Positions 8,775 through 18,960 of a stretch of 64,000 bases of DNA are shown piece after piece (the first letter of the stretch is position 1; the number at the start of each line of letters is the position of its first letter). The DNA comes from Lachnospiraceae bacterium (GTDB taxonomy: Bacteria; Bacillota; Clostridia; Lachnospirales; Lachnospiraceae): the NCBI GenBank assembly GCA_014804355.1, contig JAAUZY010000066.1, positions 1-64,000 on the forward strand. The letters run 5' to 3'. The position numbers and the translations under genes are program-made. The notes beneath the pieces were generated by a model. It saw only the letters and a program-made list of their open reading frames with translations, was not told the origin of the DNA and did not search any database.

Positions 8775-9839
8775 CACTTCTTTCCACAACTCATTATAAA
8801 TTTCATCCCCGTCTTCCCCAAGATACACAAAAGTCTCCAGATTATCATACTGGGACAGATCCGGAAAGGCAATCTTGGAATTGCGGATCGCATCGTCCTC
8901 AATCAGTTCTCTTGCCGCCGTATTCGGGGTGGAGTAGGTAATATACTCAAAATTCTTCAATGCAATATCTTCACGACACATAAAATCAATAAACTTCTCG
9001 GCATTTTCCATATTCGGCGCATTCTTTAAAATGACCCATGAATCGATCCAGACATTGGTACCTTCTTCGGGAATTACATATACCAGATCAGGATTTTCCT
9101 GCTGGGTATAAATCGCCTCGCCTGAGTAGATTACGCCGATCGCCGCCTCACCGCCAATCATTTTATCACGAACCTGATCGACAACATATGCCTGAACGAT
9201 AGGTTTCTGCTTGATGAGGGAGTTCATAGCGACTGCCAGCTCATCGGTATCTAATGTATTCATGGAGAAGCCGTTTAATTTTTCGGCAACCATGAAAGCG
9301 TCCCGCACGGAATCCTGCATCAGAATGTTATCGGTGTATTTTTCGTCCCAAAGCTGAGCCCATTTGGTAATAGGCTCGTCAACCATAGTCTTATTGTAGA
9401 GAATCCCTACGGTTCCCCAACAGTAGGGGATAGAATACTTATTTTCGGGATCAAATTCCTTGGATTGGTCATAGTACTGCGCACCAATATTTAATTTCGC
9501 ATTGGGAATATTGTCATAATTTATTTCGGCAAGCATACCATTTTGAATCATCCTGCTTATCATGTAATCAGACGGACACGCGATGTCATAAGCAACAGCG
9601 CCGGATTCTACTTTAGGATACATGCTTTCATTTGTTTCGTATTCGTCGTATATGACTTTGATTCCGGTTTCTTCCTCGAACATTTCGAGAGTTTCAGGAT
9701 CAATATATTCTCCCCAGTTGTAGACGATGACTTGTCCGTTTTTTCCGTTATCGGAAGAGCCGCAGCCTGTCAGAAAAGACGTAGAGGTCAGAGCTAATAT
9801 AACAGATATAGATACTATGTGTGATAATCTTTTATTCAT
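8763..9839 (-). CDS. potD: Spermidine/putrescine ABC transporter substrate-binding lipoprotein
   Basis: Lipobox-like STSFLTGCGSS, then VIVYNWGEYIDPETLEMFEEETGIKVIYDEYETNESMYPKV, typical PotD. Confidence 0.93.
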   Translation of the reverse strand: MNKRLSHIVSISVILALTSTSFLTGCGSSDNGKNGQVIVYNWGEYIDPETLEMFEEETGIKVIYDEYETNESMYPKVESGAVAYDIACPSDYMISRMIQNGMLAEINYDNIPNAKLNIGAQYYDQSKEFDPENKYSIPYCWGTVGILYNKTMVDEPITKWAQLWDEKYTDNILMQDSVRDAFMVAEKLNGFSMNTLDTDELAVAMNSLIKQKPIVQAYVVDQVRDKMIGGEAAIGVIYSGEAIYTQQENPDLVYVIPEEGTNVWIDSWVILKNAPNMENAEKFIDFMCREDIALKNFEYITYSTPNTAARELIEDDAIRNSKIAFPDLSQYDNLETFVYLGEDGDEIYNELWKEVKAY

Positions 9840-9898
9840 ATCGATAAACATGCCTTTCTTTATGGCTGTCAGCCTGTTTTTGTGTATAGGATCTGAGC

Positions 9899-10669
9899 TC
9901 AGCTCGTTTTTTTGTCCGGTGACAGATTAATCAATAGAAGCAGTGTCAGTACTGCCACAAAAATAAGAGTTGAAAGCGCATACATTTCCGGCTTGATTCC
10001 CTTTTTGACTTCGGTGTAGATTTTTGTTGAGAGGGTATCTACACCGACACCTTTGGTAAAGTGTGTGATGATAAAATCATCCAAAGACATCGTAAATGCC
10101 ATGAGAAATCCTGACAGGATACCGGGCAGAAGATCCGGCAGCACCACCTTAAAAAAAGCAGTCAGATGGGATGCCCCCAGATCAAGCGCCGCCTCATAAG
10201 TGCTGGGATTAAGCTGTTTCATACGTGGCATGACGCTTAAGATAACATAGGGGATATTAAATGTTATGTGCGACAAAAGTATCGTGCCGATTCCGAACTT
10301 GATGCCTAAGCTGATGTACAGCAGCATTAAGGAGATGCCGGTCACGATTTCCGCGTTTAACATGGGAATATTGGTAATTCCCATCATGATGGATTTCGTT
10401 CTGCGCTTCATGCCGGTCATTGCGATGCATGCCACAGTCCCGATGACTGTAGCGGCAAGGGCGGAGAGAAGAGCGATGAGCATAGTGTTGAACAGAGCCC
10501 TTAGTATCTCCTCATTTTGAAACAGTTCAATATACCATTTGAATGTGAAACCGCCCCATTTGGCTCTTGTCTTGCTTGCATTGAAAGACAGCACCATAAG
10601 CGTTCCGATCGGCGCATACAGGAAAAGGATGATCAGGGCAACATAAATTCTTTTTGCAGTATTTCTCAT
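9899..10669 (-). CDS. potC: Spermidine/putrescine ABC transporter permease
   Basis: Binding-protein-dependent permease with an EAA-loop (YEAALDLGASHLTAFFKVVLPDLLPGILSG); adjacent to potD. Confidence 0.92.
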   Translation of the reverse strand: MRNTAKRIYVALIILFLYAPIGTLMVLSFNASKTRAKWGGFTFKWYIELFQNEEILRALFNTMLIALLSALAATVIGTVACIAMTGMKRRTKSIMMGITNIPMLNAEIVTGISLMLLYISLGIKFGIGTILLSHITFNIPYVILSVMPRMKQLNPSTYEAALDLGASHLTAFFKVVLPDLLPGILSGFLMAFTMSLDDFIITHFTKGVGVDTLSTKIYTEVKKGIKPEMYALSTLIFVAVLTLLLLINLSPDKKTS

Positions 10670-11484
10670 AACATAGATCCCTCCCCATCTTTATCAAAAA
10701 CAGCGGACAGTACCATATTGATTATAATGAAGACCATTAATACGATGGACAGGCCGCTTCCAAGATGCCAGTTGGATGTCCGTGTAAATTCCTGTTCGAT
10801 CACATCACCGATCAAAAGCAGCTTACTGCCTCCTAAAAGCGCGCTGATCACAAAAGTGGTGAGCGCGGGAACAAATACCATAGTCACGCCGCTGATAATA
10901 CCGGGTACGGAAAGCGGCAGTATGATACGGATAAATGTATATACACTGTCGGCACCCAGATCATGGGCGGCATTGATTACATTCCTGTCGATTTTTGACA
11001 GGGCATTATACAGCGGCAGGATCATAAAAGGCAGGAAATTATATACCATACCTAAAACAATGGCCGCCGGTGTGTTGATGATTTTTAATGCGGGCAGGTT
11101 TAAAAAAGTAAGCACATTATTGATAACGCCGTTTTTTTCCAATAATGTCTGCCATGCCAGCGTGCGGAGCAGGAAATTCATCCACATGGGCAGAATAAAA
11201 ATTAAAATGATAAAGTTATGTCTGCCTGCCTTCATATTAGCCAGAATCATCGCCAGAGGATAGCCAAGCAGAAAGCAGACCAGTGTGCTGATCAGGGAGA
11301 GCAGAATGGAAAGGCGCAGAGCCTTAGCGTGTCCTGCTGTCGTGATCGCGATAATATTGTTTAAAGTGAATGCACCTGTCTTGTCGGTCAGTCCGTAGTA
11401 GAGGATCATGCCCAACGGGATGATGATAAAAACGACGGACCAGAGCATATAAGGCGCAGACAGCCATTTATTCTTAGATTTCAA
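10666..11484 (-). CDS. potB: Spermidine/putrescine ABC transporter permease
   Basis: Permease with EAA-loop-like [30 protein letters not shown]; gene order. Confidence 0.92.
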   Translation of the reverse strand: MKSKNKWLSAPYMLWSVVFIIIPLGMILYYGLTDKTGAFTLNNIIAITTAGHAKALRLSILLSLISTLVCFLLGYPLAMILANMKAGRHNFIILIFILPMWMNFLLRTLAWQTLLEKNGVINNVLTFLNLPALKIINTPAAIVLGMVYNFLPFMILPLYNALSKIDRNVINAAHDLGADSVYTFIRIILPLSVPGIISGVTMVFVPALTTFVISALLGGSKLLLIGDVIEQEFTRTSNWHLGSGLSIVLMVFIIINMVLSAVFDKDGEGSML

Positions 11485-12547
11485 TTGCTACCGCCTCCTC
11501 GTCTTCGGATTCCGGTTTATTCATGATCTGGATGTTAAAGGGATCTACTTTGATTCCTACTTCCTGGCCTACCGGTTGCATTACGGTAGAGTGTACCAGC
11601 CACTCAAAGCCGCCGGCCATGACTTCCATCTCATAGTGAACGCCTTTAAAGATCAGATGCGTCACCACACCCTGTAAGATTCCATCTGAGGGGGCGGTAA
11701 GTTCCACGTCTTCCGGACGTATCACCACATCCACTGGCTTATTATGTCCGAATCCCGTGTCTACGCAGGCAAATCGGGTGCCTAAGATGCTGACCAGTTT
11801 ATCCTCGATCATGACCGCCGGAATAATGTTGCTGTCACCGATAAAATCAGCAACAAAAGCATTCTCGGGCTCGTTGTAGATGGATTCTGGCGATCCGATC
11901 TGCTGGATATAGCCCTGATTCATGACCACGATGGTGTCGGACATGGTAAGAGCCTCCTCTTGATCGTGGGTTACATAGACAAAAGTGATGCCCAGCTCGT
12001 TTTTCATACGGATCAGTTCATACTGCATCTCCTGGCGAAGTTTTAAGTCGAGGGCGCCCAGTGGTTCGTCCAGTAAGAGCACACGGGGCTCGTTAACGAT
12101 GGCGCGGGCGATGGCGATCCGCTGCTGTTGTCCGCCGCTTAAGGAGTCGGGCGAGCGGTTCTCGTAACCTTCCAGATTTACCAGCTTCAGAGCATAGCGG
12201 ATCTTATCGTCTATGTAGCTTTTGGATTTTTTCTTGATCTTGAGTCCGAAAGCGATATTTTCTGCGATAGTCATATGAGTAAAAAGAGCATATTTCTGGA
12301 AAACCGTATTCAGGGCTCTTTTGTTCGGGGGTATTTTCGTGATATCCTGCCCGTCAAAAATGACTCTGCCGGTGTCAGGCTGCGTGAATCCGCCCAAAAT
12401 GCGCAGCGTAGTAGTCTTGCCGCATCCGCTGGGACCAAGCAGCGTTACGAATTCATTTTCATGTATGGTCAGATCCAGCTCGTCCAGAACCATCTGTCCG
12501 TCAAAGGACTTGGAAATATTGTTTAAATGAATCAATTCTTTTGACAT
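11474..12547 (-). CDS. potA: Spermidine/putrescine ABC transporter ATP-binding protein
   Basis: Walker [10 protein letters not shown], signature [18 protein letters not shown]-like C-terminus. Likely start [10 protein letters not shown] at 12547. Confidence 0.93.
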   Translation of the reverse strand: MSKELIHLNNISKSFDGQMVLDELDLTIHENEFVTLLGPSGCGKTTTLRILGGFTQPDTGRVIFDGQDITKIPPNKRALNTVFQKYALFTHMTIAENIAFGLKIKKKSKSYIDDKIRYALKLVNLEGYENRSPDSLSGGQQQRIAIARAIVNEPRVLLLDEPLGALDLKLRQEMQYELIRMKNELGITFVYVTHDQEEALTMSDTIVVMNQGYIQQIGSPESIYNEPENAFVADFIGDSNIIPAVMIEDKLVSILGTRFACVDTGFGHNKPVDVVIRPEDVELTAPSDGILQGVVTHLIFKGVHYEMEVMAGGFEWLVHSTVMQPVGQEVGIKVDPFNIQIMNKPESEDEEAVAIEI

Positions 12548-12560
12548 GGCGTTCCTCCGT

Positions 12561-13133
12561 TTAAAAATTTGGCGGGGTGCTGATCCACAGGAACACGGCA
12601 TCTGTCTTGCCGTTTGCCTTGATATAGTGTTCCGCGTGGGGTGTGTAGTAGAAGGTGTCTCCCTTTTTGGCTTTTATACTGCGGTTCCCGATTACGATCG
12701 TGATGGAACCGGAGAGTACATAGCCGAATTCCTCACCCTCATGAGGCTGGTCCGGATAAGTGGAACCGTCGGGTTTCAGTGTGACGCGTATGGGTTCCAT
12801 CATATTTTTCTGTGCATTGGGGATGATCCATTCGATCTTATTATGTAATTCCGTATCTGTTTTCTCGAAGAAATCTTCCTTACTAAAAACGATCTGGTCA
12901 TCGTCTTCGTCATTAAAAAATTCTTTTAAGCTGGTGCCGAGACACTGCAGGATATCGATTAAGGTTGCGATGGAGGGAGAAGTCAGATCGTTCTCCAACT
13001 GGCTGATAAAGCCCTTGGATAACTCACACCGATCTGCCAGTTCCTCCTGCGTGAGCCCCTTTCTGTTACGAAGCTCTCTGATTTTGCTGCCGATTTCTAT
13101 CCGGTTAGAATAATTGCTGTCCATACATAACAA
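12561..13133 (-). CDS. XRE-family HTH regulator with C-terminal cupin domain
   Basis: [44 protein letters not shown], then cupin [31 protein letters not shown]. First gene of the pot operon. Confidence 0.92.
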   Translation of the reverse strand: MLCMDSNYSNRIEIGSKIRELRNRKGLTQEELADRCELSKGFISQLENDLTSPSIATLIDILQCLGTSLKEFFNDEDDDQIVFSKEDFFEKTDTELHNKIEWIIPNAQKNMMEPIRVTLKPDGSTYPDQPHEGEEFGYVLSGSITIVIGNRSIKAKKGDTFYYTPHAEHYIKANGKTDAVFLWISTPPNF

Positions 13134-13152
13134 GTCACTTTCTCATTGATAA

Positions 13153-13179
13153 TAAACATAAAGTTTACTAAAACTAAAC
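13153..13179. promoter_or_regulatory. Candidate operator: three TAAAC/GTTTA half-sites
   Basis: TAAAC-ataaa-GTTTA-ctaaaac-TAAAC lies just downstream of the predicted promoter. Confidence 0.4.
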
Positions 13180-13193
13180 AAACGTTGAATCTC

Positions 13194-13221
13194 ATTATAC
13201 AGTATAGCTGTACTATGTCAA
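13194..13221 (-). promoter_or_regulatory. Sigma-A-type promoter for the regulator/potABCD operon
   Basis: Reverse strand reads TTGACA-16 nt-TATAAT (TTGACATAGTACAGCTATACTGTATAAT), ~60 nt upstream of the regulator start. Confidence 0.75.
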
Positions 13222-13325
13222 TGCTATTTTGAAAAATAAAGGCATTTTTTAGGAAAAAGATTAACAAAGGCTGTGATTTATGATAAAATCATGGTTGAAG
13301 AAACAGGAAAGGTATGGTTTGAACT

Positions 13326-14387
13326 ATGAGTCAGGGCAAATATGTGGCATATGTTTCTACTTATACGGTAGGAAAAGAAGATAACTACGGCATTAAAATC
13401 TATGATGTGGATATGAAGAATGGCAGAATGACGGAGAAGAATCAGGTGGAGATCACCAATTCTTCCTACATTACCATTTCCCATAACAGCAAGTTCCTGT
13501 ATTCTATCACGGATTTCGGTGTGGAAGCTTATAAGATCCTGCCGGGAGGCGATCTGGAAGTCATCAATAAAGGAAGCATCAACGGTATGAGGGGCTGCTA
13601 TCTGTCCACGGATTACGAAGATAAGTTCTTATTTGTAGGCGGTTACCATGACGGCAAGATCACGGTGCTGCGTCTGCAGGAGGACGGTGGTATCGGAGAG
13701 ATCACGGACGAGATTTATCATAAGGGACTGGGCAGTATCGCAGAACGGAATTTCAGACCTCATGTCAACTGTGTCAAGATGACAAGGGATAACCATTATC
13801 TGTGTGCCGCGGATCTGGGGCTTGACCATGTCAATGTATATCGTCTTGACCACGTGAACGGCAAACTCAAACCCATTGATATGATAAGGAGCGAGCAGGA
13901 ATCGGCACCCCGTCATATGAAATTTTCCAAGGACGGAAAGTTTCTTTATATTGTACATGAATTAAAGAACTATATTGATGTCTATACGTACGAGGAAGTG
14001 AATGGCAATCCGGAATTTGAGAAGATTCAGACCATTTCCACGCTGAATGATTATCATGCGGGCGGTTCGGCAGCAAGTGCCCTGAACATTTCGGAAGACT
14101 TTAAATATATGGTGAGCTCTAATGCCGGGGACAACAGTACGATCGTCTATAAGATTGATCAGAAGACGGGAATGCTGGAGAAGATTTTGTGTCTGCCCAT
14201 TAGCGGCGACTATCCTAAGGATGCGAATCTTTTCCCGGATAACAAGCACCTTGTTTCCTTGAATCATGAGTCCAACACCATGACATTCTTTAATGTAGAC
14301 TTAAAGAACGGACTGCTTGTCATGAATGGTAAAGAGATTAAGGTAAACCAGCCGAACTGCATTATTTTCCATAAAATTGAAGACTGA
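13326..14387 (+). CDS. Lactonase family protein (7-bladed beta-propeller, 6-phosphogluconolactonase-like)
   Basis: Repeated propeller blades (YVSTYTVGKEDNYGIKIYDVD, RPHVNCVKMTRDNHYLCAADLGLDHVNVYRLD, APRHMKFSKDGKFLYIVHELKNYIDVY). Confidence 0.85.
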   Translation: MSQGKYVAYVSTYTVGKEDNYGIKIYDVDMKNGRMTEKNQVEITNSSYITISHNSKFLYSITDFGVEAYKILPGGDLEVINKGSINGMRGCYLSTDYEDKFLFVGGYHDGKITVLRLQEDGGIGEITDEIYHKGLGSIAERNFRPHVNCVKMTRDNHYLCAADLGLDHVNVYRLDHVNGKLKPIDMIRSEQESAPRHMKFSKDGKFLYIVHELKNYIDVYTYEEVNGNPEFEKIQTISTLNDYHAGGSAASALNISEDFKYMVSSNAGDNSTIVYKIDQKTGMLEKILCLPISGDYPKDANLFPDNKHLVSLNHESNTMTFFNVDLKNGLLVMNGKEIKVNQPNCIIFHKIED

Positions 14388-14405
14388 ATAGAATAGACAG
14401 GGTTT

Positions 14406-14445
14406 CTCCTGCATATACATTTACCAGTATAAGCAGGAGGATTTT
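14406..14445 (+). terminator. Stem-loop/terminator-like hairpin whose 3' arm holds the spoIVA Shine-Dalgarno
   Basis: CTCCTGC-a-TATAC-atttacca-GTATA-a-GCAGGAG followed by GATTTTTAT; ATG at 14449. Confidence 0.65.
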
Positions 14446-14448
14446 TAT

Positions 14449-15936
14449 ATGGATTTCTTACAGAACAGTACATATGACCTGTATAAAGATATACAGTTAC
14501 GCACAGGAGGAGAAATCTATCTGGGCGTGGTCGGACCGGTCAGAACGGGCAAGTCAACTTTTATCAAACGATTCATGAATCTGCTCGTACTCCCTTTTAT
14601 GGAGGATGAGAATGAGAAGGAGCGGGCACAGGACGAGATGCCCCAGAGTGCGGGTGGTAAGACAATTACGACTACGGAGCCGAAATTTATTCCCAAGGAA
14701 GCGGCGCATATTAAGCTGGGAACGGATATTGATGTGGATGTACGGCTGATCGACTGCGTGGGGTACATGGTAGACGGCGCCACGGGACATATGGAAGAGG
14801 ATATGGAGCGCATGGTAAAGACCCCTTGGTCCGTGGAAGAGATTCCGTTTACGAAGGCGGCGGAGATCGGCACCAGAAAGGTTATCAAAGACCATTCTAC
14901 CATCGGTATCGTGGTGACCTGTGACGGTTCTTTCGGAGAACTGGGACGGAACAGTTTTCTGGAGGCGGAAGAGCGTACTATCACTGAATTACAGACACTT
15001 GGGAAACCGTTTATCGTACTGTTAAATTCTGCGAAGCCATATGCCGATGAGACGAGGACGCTGGCTGATGAGATCAGCGAGAAGTATCAGGTGACCGTGA
15101 TGCCGGTAAACTGCGAACAGCTCAAGCGGGAAGACATCAACCACATCATGGAGAATATTCTCTATGAATTCCCGCTGACCATGATTGAATTTTATATGCC
15201 CAAGTGGGTGGAGATGCTGCCTTATGAGCATAAGATGAAACAGGATATCATCATGCAGATCAAGCAGTTGATGGCAAGCTTAAGCAATATCCGGGATATC
15301 ACTACCAATAACTTTATGCCCGAGAGCGAGTATATTAAGAAGTGTAAGCTGGACGGCATCAATATGTCAGACGGCAGTGTGCGGGTGATTCTGGATGTGG
15401 ACGATGCCTATTATTATGAGATGATCAGTGATCTGGTTGGTGAAAACATCGGCAGCGAATACCAGATGCTTGCAACATTAAAAGAGATGGCGAAAATGAA
15501 GCGTGAGTACGTGAAGGTGCTTCATGCATTGGATGCCGTGCGGTATAAAGGCTACGGCGTGGTAATGCCTGACCGTGAGGAGATTATGTTAGAAAAACCG
15601 GAATTGATCAGACAGGGTAACAAGTTTGGGGTGAAGATCAAGGCGGAGAGTCCCAGCATCCATATGATCAAAGCCAGTATAGAGACAGAGATATCCCCCA
15701 TTGTAGGGACGGAGGAGCAGGCCAGAGACTTGATTCAGTATATCTCCGATACGGGCACGAGCGAGGAGGGAATCTGGGAGACGAATATCTTCGGCAAAAC
15801 TGTGGAACAGCTTGTGAATGACGGTATCACGGGCAAGATTTCCATGATCAACGAGGAGAGTCAGGCGAAGCTGCAGGAGACCATGCAGAAGATCGTGAAT
15901 GACAGTAACGGCGGAATGGTTTGTATTATTATCTGA
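14449..15936 (+). CDS. spoIVA: Stage IV sporulation protein A
   Basis: MDFLQNSTYDLYKDIQLRTGGEIYLGVVGPVRTGKSTFIKRFMNLLVLP..., characteristic SpoIVA N-terminus and Walker A; ends NGGMVCIII. Confidence 0.97.
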   Translation: MDFLQNSTYDLYKDIQLRTGGEIYLGVVGPVRTGKSTFIKRFMNLLVLPFMEDENEKERAQDEMPQSAGGKTITTTEPKFIPKEAAHIKLGTDIDVDVRLIDCVGYMVDGATGHMEEDMERMVKTPWSVEEIPFTKAAEIGTRKVIKDHSTIGIVVTCDGSFGELGRNSFLEAEERTITELQTLGKPFIVLLNSAKPYADETRTLADEISEKYQVTVMPVNCEQLKREDINHIMENILYEFPLTMIEFYMPKWVEMLPYEHKMKQDIIMQIKQLMASLSNIRDITTNNFMPESEYIKKCKLDGINMSDGSVRVILDVDDAYYYEMISDLVGENIGSEYQMLATLKEMAKMKREYVKVLHALDAVRYKGYGVVMPDREEIMLEKPELIRQGNKFGVKIKAESPSIHMIKASIETEISPIVGTEEQARDLIQYISDTGTSEEGIWETNIFGKTVEQLVNDGITGKISMINEESQAKLQETMQKIVNDSNGGMVCIII

Positions 15937-15987
15937 CGGATGATGTGTTGCAGTAATATCCCGGCAGATATGAAGAAAACTTTTGGG

Positions 15988-16030
15988 CAGAGTGCATAGA
16001 ATCAGTTCTATGTGCTCTGTTCTTTGTTGT
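15988..16030 (+). terminator. Rho-independent terminator after spoIVA
   Basis: CAGAGTGCATAGAA-tcag-TTCTATGTGCTCTG followed by a T-rich run. Confidence 0.7.
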
Positions 16031-16155
16031 TATTATAGAAACGGACTCCTAGGGAAGCATTTTTATCAGACGATGTAAAAAGATGCCAAATATGCTGTTT
16101 ACTATGTTATAATAGTTTCAAATGAGACCAAATCCACAGAAAGGCGGTAACACAC

Positions 16156-16992
16156 ATGAACCCTGTATATGAAAAATTATTAAAATGCTATGATTGTTAC
16201 AAATCTAAAATTGATTTTGAACCTAAGGTTGCGGTAGTGCTTGGTTCCGGACTCGGTAACTTCGCCAGAACCGTAGATGTGAAGGCGGAGCTTCCCTACA
16301 GTGAGATCGAAGGTTTTCCGGTTTCTACGGTTCCCGGACATGCCGGCAAATTTATCTTCGGTTATATCAACGAGGTTCCAGTAGTTCTGATGCAGGGACG
16401 CGTTCACTATTATGAAGGCTATCCGATCACTGACGTGGTGCTTCCTACCCGCCTTATGAAAATGATGGGTGCGAAGATACTTTTCCTGACCAATGCTTCC
16501 GGCGGAATCAACCCTGCTTTCCATGCGGGCAGTCTGATGCTGATTCAGGATCATGTTTCCATTTATGCGCCGAATCCGCTGATCGGACCTAACATTGACG
16601 AACTGGGCACCAGATTTCCGGACATGTCTCATGTCTATGATGAAGATCTGCAGGAAATAATCAGGGGTACGGCGAAGGATAATGATATTGAATTGTTTGA
16701 GGGTGTTTATGCGCAGTTGACGGGTCCGTCATTTGAATCTCCTGCGGAAATTCAGCTGCTTCATAAGCTGGGAGTAAGTGCGGTAGGTATGAGTACGGTA
16801 GTGGAAGCGATCGCAGCGAACCATATGGGTATGAAGATCTGCGGCGTATCCTGTGTCAGCAATCTGGCGGCGGGAATGAACAGTGCACCGCTTACCCACG
16901 AGGAAGTACAGGAAGCTGCTAATGCGGTAGCGCCTAAGTTTGAGAAGCTTCTTGTAGAGTCGATCACAAAGTTCAAGGCATTTATTTCGTAA
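16156..16992 (+). CDS. Purine-nucleoside phosphorylase
   Basis: KVAVVLGSGLGNFA, VPGHAGKF, MQGRVHYYEGY, LTNASGGIN and VGMSTVVEAIAANHMG motifs of trimeric PNP. Confidence 0.95.
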   Translation: MNPVYEKLLKCYDCYKSKIDFEPKVAVVLGSGLGNFARTVDVKAELPYSEIEGFPVSTVPGHAGKFIFGYINEVPVVLMQGRVHYYEGYPITDVVLPTRLMKMMGAKILFLTNASGGINPAFHAGSLMLIQDHVSIYAPNPLIGPNIDELGTRFPDMSHVYDEDLQEIIRGTAKDNDIELFEGVYAQLTGPSFESPAEIQLLHKLGVSAVGMSTVVEAIAANHMGMKICGVSCVSNLAAGMNSAPLTHEEVQEAANAVAPKFEKLLVESITKFKAFIS

Positions 16993-17082
16993 GGCTTGAT
17001 TCAATATAGTGAATGCGGAGCTTTTTGCAGATAACATAGCCAAGTTATATCTACTGAGTTTTAGGAAAGGTCATTATTTGAT

Positions 17083-17556
17083 ATGGAATGTATCAATGGG
17101 AAGAATGTTAAGACGACAGGAGTGACAGCTCAATTGACGCAAACGCTGATACAGGATCTGATTACGGCGGCAATAACAGCAAGGAATAAATCGTACTCGC
17201 CTTATTCTCACTATCAGGTAGGTGCGGCATTGCTTGCCGGAGACGGGCAGATCATTACAGGCTGTAATATCGAGAACGCGGCATACGGACCTACGAACTG
17301 CGCCGAACGCACGGCATTCTTTAAGGCAGTCAGTGAGGGAGTCAGGGAATTCCGTGCAATCGCAATCGTCGGTAGCCCTGATGGCGATGAATTGGCGCAA
17401 TATGCTTATCCTTGCGGTGTCTGTCGGCAGGTGATGATGGAATTTTGTAACCCTGCGGATTTTCAGATTATTGTGGCAAAATCGAAGGAAGACTATCGCA
17501 TAATGACTTTGCAGGAACTTCTGCCGGAGGGATTCGGACCCGAGAACTTAAAATAA
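17083..17556 (+). CDS. cdd: Cytidine deaminase
   Basis: NKSYSPYSHYQVGAALL, GCNIENAAYGPTNCAERTAFFKAVSEG and PCGVCRQVMMEF zinc motifs. Confidence 0.95.
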   Translation: MECINGKNVKTTGVTAQLTQTLIQDLITAAITARNKSYSPYSHYQVGAALLAGDGQIITGCNIENAAYGPTNCAERTAFFKAVSEGVREFRAIAIVGSPDGDELAQYAYPCGVCRQVMMEFCNPADFQIIVAKSKEDYRIMTLQELLPEGFGPENLK

Positions 17557-17641
17557 ATTCCAAGAAAATATATTTTGCGTGCGCTGCTTTGCGGACTCGA
17601 AAACGGCGCTGTTTTGAATAAACTGAAAGGTGTGATCAAAC

Positions 17642-18946
17642 ATGAACTACAGATTCTATAATGCAAGAATTTTAACAATGATAAGTCCGGACATCCTTAC
17701 GGGAGAACTCTGGGTGCAGAATGACAGAATCATCTATGTGGGTGACGGAAGCGATACGGACTCGGTTTACAGGAAACTTAACCTGGGCAGTATCATATGG
17801 GACAGAGAAATCGACTGTGAGGGCAACCTTCTGTTGCCCGGATTTAAGAACGCCCACACGCATTCCGGCATGACGCTGCTTCGTTCTTATGCGGATGATC
17901 TTCCGCTGCACGACTGGCTTACGAAACAGGTATTTCCGATCGAAGCGAAGATGGACGGAGAGATGATCTATCATCTGACGAAGCTGGCGATTCTGGAGTA
18001 TCTGACCAGCGGTATCACGGCAATTTTCGATATGTATCTGAATCCCAACACAACGGCGCAGGCGTGCGTGGACATGGGGATGCGATGCGTGCAGGTAAGC
18101 GGTATGAGCGGGCAGGACCATTTTGAGGAATCACTTAAGAAAACGGAACAGTCCTATCAGAAACTCAATCATGACGATCCTTTGCTCAGCTATTTTATCG
18201 GTTTTCATGCGGAATATACATGTTCCAGAGAACTGTTGGAAAGTGTTGCAAAACTGGCGCACAAGTATCAGGCGCCGGTCTATACTCATCTGGCGGAGAC
18301 GAAGTCTGAGGTGGACGGCTGTATGGAACGTCACGGCATGACACCCGCGAAGTTGTTTGATTCTCTGGGTATCTTCGATTATGGCGGCGGCGGATATCAT
18401 TGTGTCTGGATGAATGACGAGGATATGGAGATTTTCCACAAACGGAATCTGAGTGTCGTTACGAATCCTGGGTCTAACACAAAACTTGCCAGCGGAATCG
18501 CACCGATTTCGGATTATCTGGCTAAAGGCATCAACGTGGCGATCGGCACGGACGGTCCGGCCAGCAATAACTGCCTCGATATGTTCCGGGAGATGTTCTT
18601 AGTGACAGGGCTTGCCAAACTGCGGGAGCAGGATGCAGCTGCGGTAGATGCGTGGGAAGTATTGAAGATGGCGACGGTCAACGGTTCCAAGGCAATGAAT
18701 CTGTCGGATACGGATGTGCTGGCAGAAGGAAAACTGGCTGACATTATCATGATAGACTTACATCAGCCTAACATGCAGCCCATTAATAATATTCCTAAGA
18801 ATCTCGTCTACAGCGGCAGCAAGCAGAATGTAAAGATGACGATGATTCAGGGTAAGATTCTCTATGAAAACGGGAAATTCTCCGACACGTATGACGTGGA
18901 GGAAATCTATAGAAAGGCAAATGAGATCATAGACAGTCTCAGATAA
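17642..18946 (+). CDS. Amidohydrolase (SAH/MTA or adenosine deaminase-like)
   Basis: LLPGFKNAHTHSGMTLLRSYADDLPLHDWL, YTHLAET and GTDGPASNNCLDMFREM motifs. Confidence 0.9.
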   Translation: MNYRFYNARILTMISPDILTGELWVQNDRIIYVGDGSDTDSVYRKLNLGSIIWDREIDCEGNLLLPGFKNAHTHSGMTLLRSYADDLPLHDWLTKQVFPIEAKMDGEMIYHLTKLAILEYLTSGITAIFDMYLNPNTTAQACVDMGMRCVQVSGMSGQDHFEESLKKTEQSYQKLNHDDPLLSYFIGFHAEYTCSRELLESVAKLAHKYQAPVYTHLAETKSEVDGCMERHGMTPAKLFDSLGIFDYGGGGYHCVWMNDEDMEIFHKRNLSVVTNPGSNTKLASGIAPISDYLAKGINVAIGTDGPASNNCLDMFREMFLVTGLAKLREQDAAAVDAWEVLKMATVNGSKAMNLSDTDVLAEGKLADIIMIDLHQPNMQPINNIPKNLVYSGSKQNVKMTMIQGKILYENGKFSDTYDVEEIYRKANEIIDSLR

Positions 18947-18960
18947 ATATATCAACCAAC

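Noticed and set aside
16040-16155. Purine riboswitch upstream of the purine-nucleoside phosphorylase
   Set aside because: No conserved purine aptamer core seen; only a TATAAT-like sequence near 16108.
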